From assembly GCA_019429465.1 (NCBI GenBank), contig JAHYIV010000003.1, positions 1 through 64,000 of the forward strand: DNA of 64,000 bases. Direction: 5' to 3'. Of the stretch, positions 62,070 through 64,000 are shown one piece after another. A program made the position numbers and the translations under genes. Numbering within the stretch: the first letter of the stretch is position 1; each line of letters begins with the position of its first letter. This stretch comes from Desulfoarculaceae bacterium. Its GTDB lineage: Bacteria > Desulfobacterota > Desulfobulbia > Desulfobulbales > Desulfocapsaceae. The notes below the pieces were generated by a model. It made no database searches and had not been told where the DNA came from. It saw only the letters and a program-made list of their open reading frames with translations.

Positions 62070-62227
62070 AAGTCCCCTTTTTCACCATCCGTACTGGCTC
62101 TTGTTCACCGCCTTTGTCGGAGCCAATCTCTTCCAGTTCGGTTTTTTTCAGCAAATTCTGTCCGCTGGCCATGATCCTGAAGGCGTTGGGGGTGGCGGAG
62201 ACACGAGGCTGGTTTTCGTTGAAATAG
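62070..62227 (+). pseudogene. Degraded partial second copy of the DUF2892 gene
   Basis: TTCACCATCCGTACTGGCTC...CAAATTCTGTCCGCTGGCCATGATCCTGAAGGCGTTGGGGGTGGCGGAGAC matches 57386-57541. Confidence 0.88.
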
Positions 62228-62316
62228 TCCCTTCAAGAGTTTCAGCCTGACGACAGGGGGGCATTGCCAGACCTTCGTCGGGTTAAAACCCGATCTACTG
62301 AAAGAGCCCAATATCT

Positions 62317-63597
62317 TTAATGCACCGAGCAGGAGATGCAGGGGTCATAGGCCCGTACCAGCATCTCGGCCAGCAGCTCGATCTCTTTATCCGTCTTGCC
62401 CTGATCGACACAGAACAGGGCCAGCGCCTCGATATCATGAAGGATATTGGCGTGATTCTGGCTGGTGGGGATGACGCAATCGGCCTTGACGATCCGGCCG
62501 GCACCGTCCAGATGCAGGCAATGATAGAGAATGCCCCTGGGCACCTCCACGGCCGCCACGCCGATGCCTTTCCGGGGTTCAACCGTCTGTCGCACCTCCT
62601 GCCAGGGCTCGGCCAGCAGCTCATCGATCAACTGCATTGATTCCAGCACCACCTGCACACACTCCACCAGCTGGGCCACCACATTCATGAAGGGATTATG
62701 GACCACCACCGGCCCGAGGCCAAAGCCCTCGGCAATAGCCTTGGCCTGAGGCAGCAGTCCGGCGAAGTTGTTATTGATCCGGGCCAGGGCGCCGACGGCC
62801 ATGGATTTGCGCGACAGGCGGCTCAGCTTGGAGGTGGAGAAGTCCGCCATATACTCATTGGTCATGGCCGCGTATTCCCGCTCCTCTTTCACCACCCCGT
62901 CGCTTGATATAAGATTGCCGCCGATAAAGGGATAGTCGCCCTCACCCTTCAGGGAAACGAACTCGGTCTGCCGCTGAAAATCAGGGATGGTAAAAGTGGC
63001 AAACAGCTCGACACTGGCGTCCAGATCGGCAAGGGATGCCTGCAGTCGCTGCCGGAACTGGCCCAGACGGTAGCGGTCCGGCAGCATGGTGAAGCCGCCG
63101 ACCACGGTGCGGGTGGGGTGCAGCCTGCGGCCGCCCACCTCGTCACAGATATCGTTGGCCAGGAGTTTGAGGCGGAGGGCCTGCTGCACCACCGCCGGAT
63201 GGCTCTGGGTCAGCGGCAGGACGCTGCCGACCCCCAGATAATCAGGGGCCGCCAGAAAATAGATATGGAGAATATGGCTCTGCAGGGTCTCCATGTGTTT
63301 GAGCAGGAGGCGCAAGCGCCTGGTCTGCTCCGTGGGGATGATCCCGAAGGTGTTTTCCACGGCCCGGATCGAGGCCAGGGTATGGCCGATGGAGCAGATG
63401 CCGCAGATCCGGCCGCAGATGTAGGGGGCGTTCTCAAAATGCTTCCCCACCAGGATGGCCTCGAAAAATCTCGGAGTCTCCACCACCTCCCAGCGGGCCT
63501 CCCGCACCCTGCCGTCTGCAATGACAATGCGGATGTTGCCGTGCCCTTCGACCCTGGTCAGATGCTTGATATCGATATCACAGGAGATCTTCATCAT
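62317..63597 (-). CDS. [NiFe] hydrogenase large subunit (Mvh/Hox-like group 3)
   Basis: RICGICSIGHTLASIRAVE (L1) and C-terminal DPCISCSVH (L2). Confidence 0.93.
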   Translation of the reverse strand: MMKISCDIDIKHLTRVEGHGNIRIVIADGRVREARWEVVETPRFFEAILVGKHFENAPYICGRICGICSIGHTLASIRAVENTFGIIPTEQTRRLRLLLKHMETLQSHILHIYFLAAPDYLGVGSVLPLTQSHPAVVQQALRLKLLANDICDEVGGRRLHPTRTVVGGFTMLPDRYRLGQFRQRLQASLADLDASVELFATFTIPDFQRQTEFVSLKGEGDYPFIGGNLISSDGVVKEEREYAAMTNEYMADFSTSKLSRLSRKSMAVGALARINNNFAGLLPQAKAIAEGFGLGPVVVHNPFMNVVAQLVECVQVVLESMQLIDELLAEPWQEVRQTVEPRKGIGVAAVEVPRGILYHCLHLDGAGRIVKADCVIPTSQNHANILHDIEALALFCVDQGKTDKEIELLAEMLVRAYDPCISCSVH

Positions 63598-64000
63598 CGT
63601 TCCTCCTTTTTCCCTTTGACCTCGGCGACAAAGCCGGCAAAGCCGCCAAAACATTCCAGCCGGTCGATCATCCGCTGCCGGGAGATACCCCGTTCGGCCA
63701 TGATGATCTCCAAGCGGGCAAGATTGGCCTCCGGCGCCGGCCCCCGGCAGCCCCAGCAGCCCATGCGGTTGGCAGGACACCAGGCATCGCAGCCGGCCCG
63801 GGTCACCGGCCCCAGACAGGGCTCACCCAGCTCAAAGAGGCAGATATTCTCGCGGGCCTTGCACTCCATGCACACCGGATATTGCGGATGACGGACCTCC
63901 TGGCCGAGCACCAGGGCGGTGACAATACGCTCCACCTCCTCCTTCTTGATCGGACAGCCGAAGATCTCCAGATCCACCTCAATGACCGCGGAGAGGGGTT
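63594..64000 (-). CDS. [NiFe] hydrogenase small subunit, partial (runs off the window edge)
   Basis: CMECKARENICLFELGEPCLGPVTRAGCDAWCPANRMGCWGCRGP cysteine clusters; open past 63977. Confidence 0.88.
   Translation of the reverse strand, partial: PLSAVIEVDLEIFGCPIKKEEVERIVTALVLGQEVRHPQYPVCMECKARENICLFELGEPCLGPVTRAGCDAWCPANRMGCWGCRGPAPEANLARLEIIMAERGISRQRMIDRLECFGGFAGFVAEVKGKKEER

Noticed and set aside
62317-63597. [NiFeSe] hydrogenase selenocysteine
   Set aside because: The C-terminal motif is encoded as Cys (DPCISCSVH) with no in-frame UGA.

Overview
The window is a chromosomal segment from a bacterium, probably an anaerobic Desulfobacterota (Desulfobulbales-like) organism; that assignment is inferred from gene content only. 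Conserved gene blocks: dnaG; a TPR lipoprotein with PBP1B; a PhnD-like binding protein with an HD-GYP sensor; a DUF3187-like outer-membrane protein (frameshifted); a pentaheme cytochrome with an in-frame UGA (candidate selenoprotein); hrpB; a stress/redox block (CsbD, Thivi_2564-like, catalase-like, rubrerythrin-like, 2-oxoacid oxidoreductase, PfpI/DJ-1); a 3080-codon cyclic beta-1,2-glucan synthase-like ORF; def-fmt-larC-pgpA; a VTT/glycosidase/GT4/phosphatase-EEP cluster; rubrerythrin-katG; an Orn/Lys/Arg decarboxylase; trkA-trkH; pyrF; and a [NiFe] hydrogenase large subunit with a partial small subunit. The accessory sequence is rich in small non-autonomous repeats. The clearest is a 141-bp element with terminal inverted repeats, present in four copies of identical length, three of them with 6-bp target duplications. 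Other repeat families and remnants include several palindromic families, a RAYT with 28-bp REP-like tandem repeats, a DruA(DUF4338)-like domain fused to an IS4/IS50-type transposase, a broken ISL3 transposase carrying a nested palindrome, and internally deleted or truncated genes (2-oxoacid oxidoreductase alpha, FprA, CPA2 antiporter, Fic, Wzz, IS30). No searches were run. All family assignments come from motif recognition.
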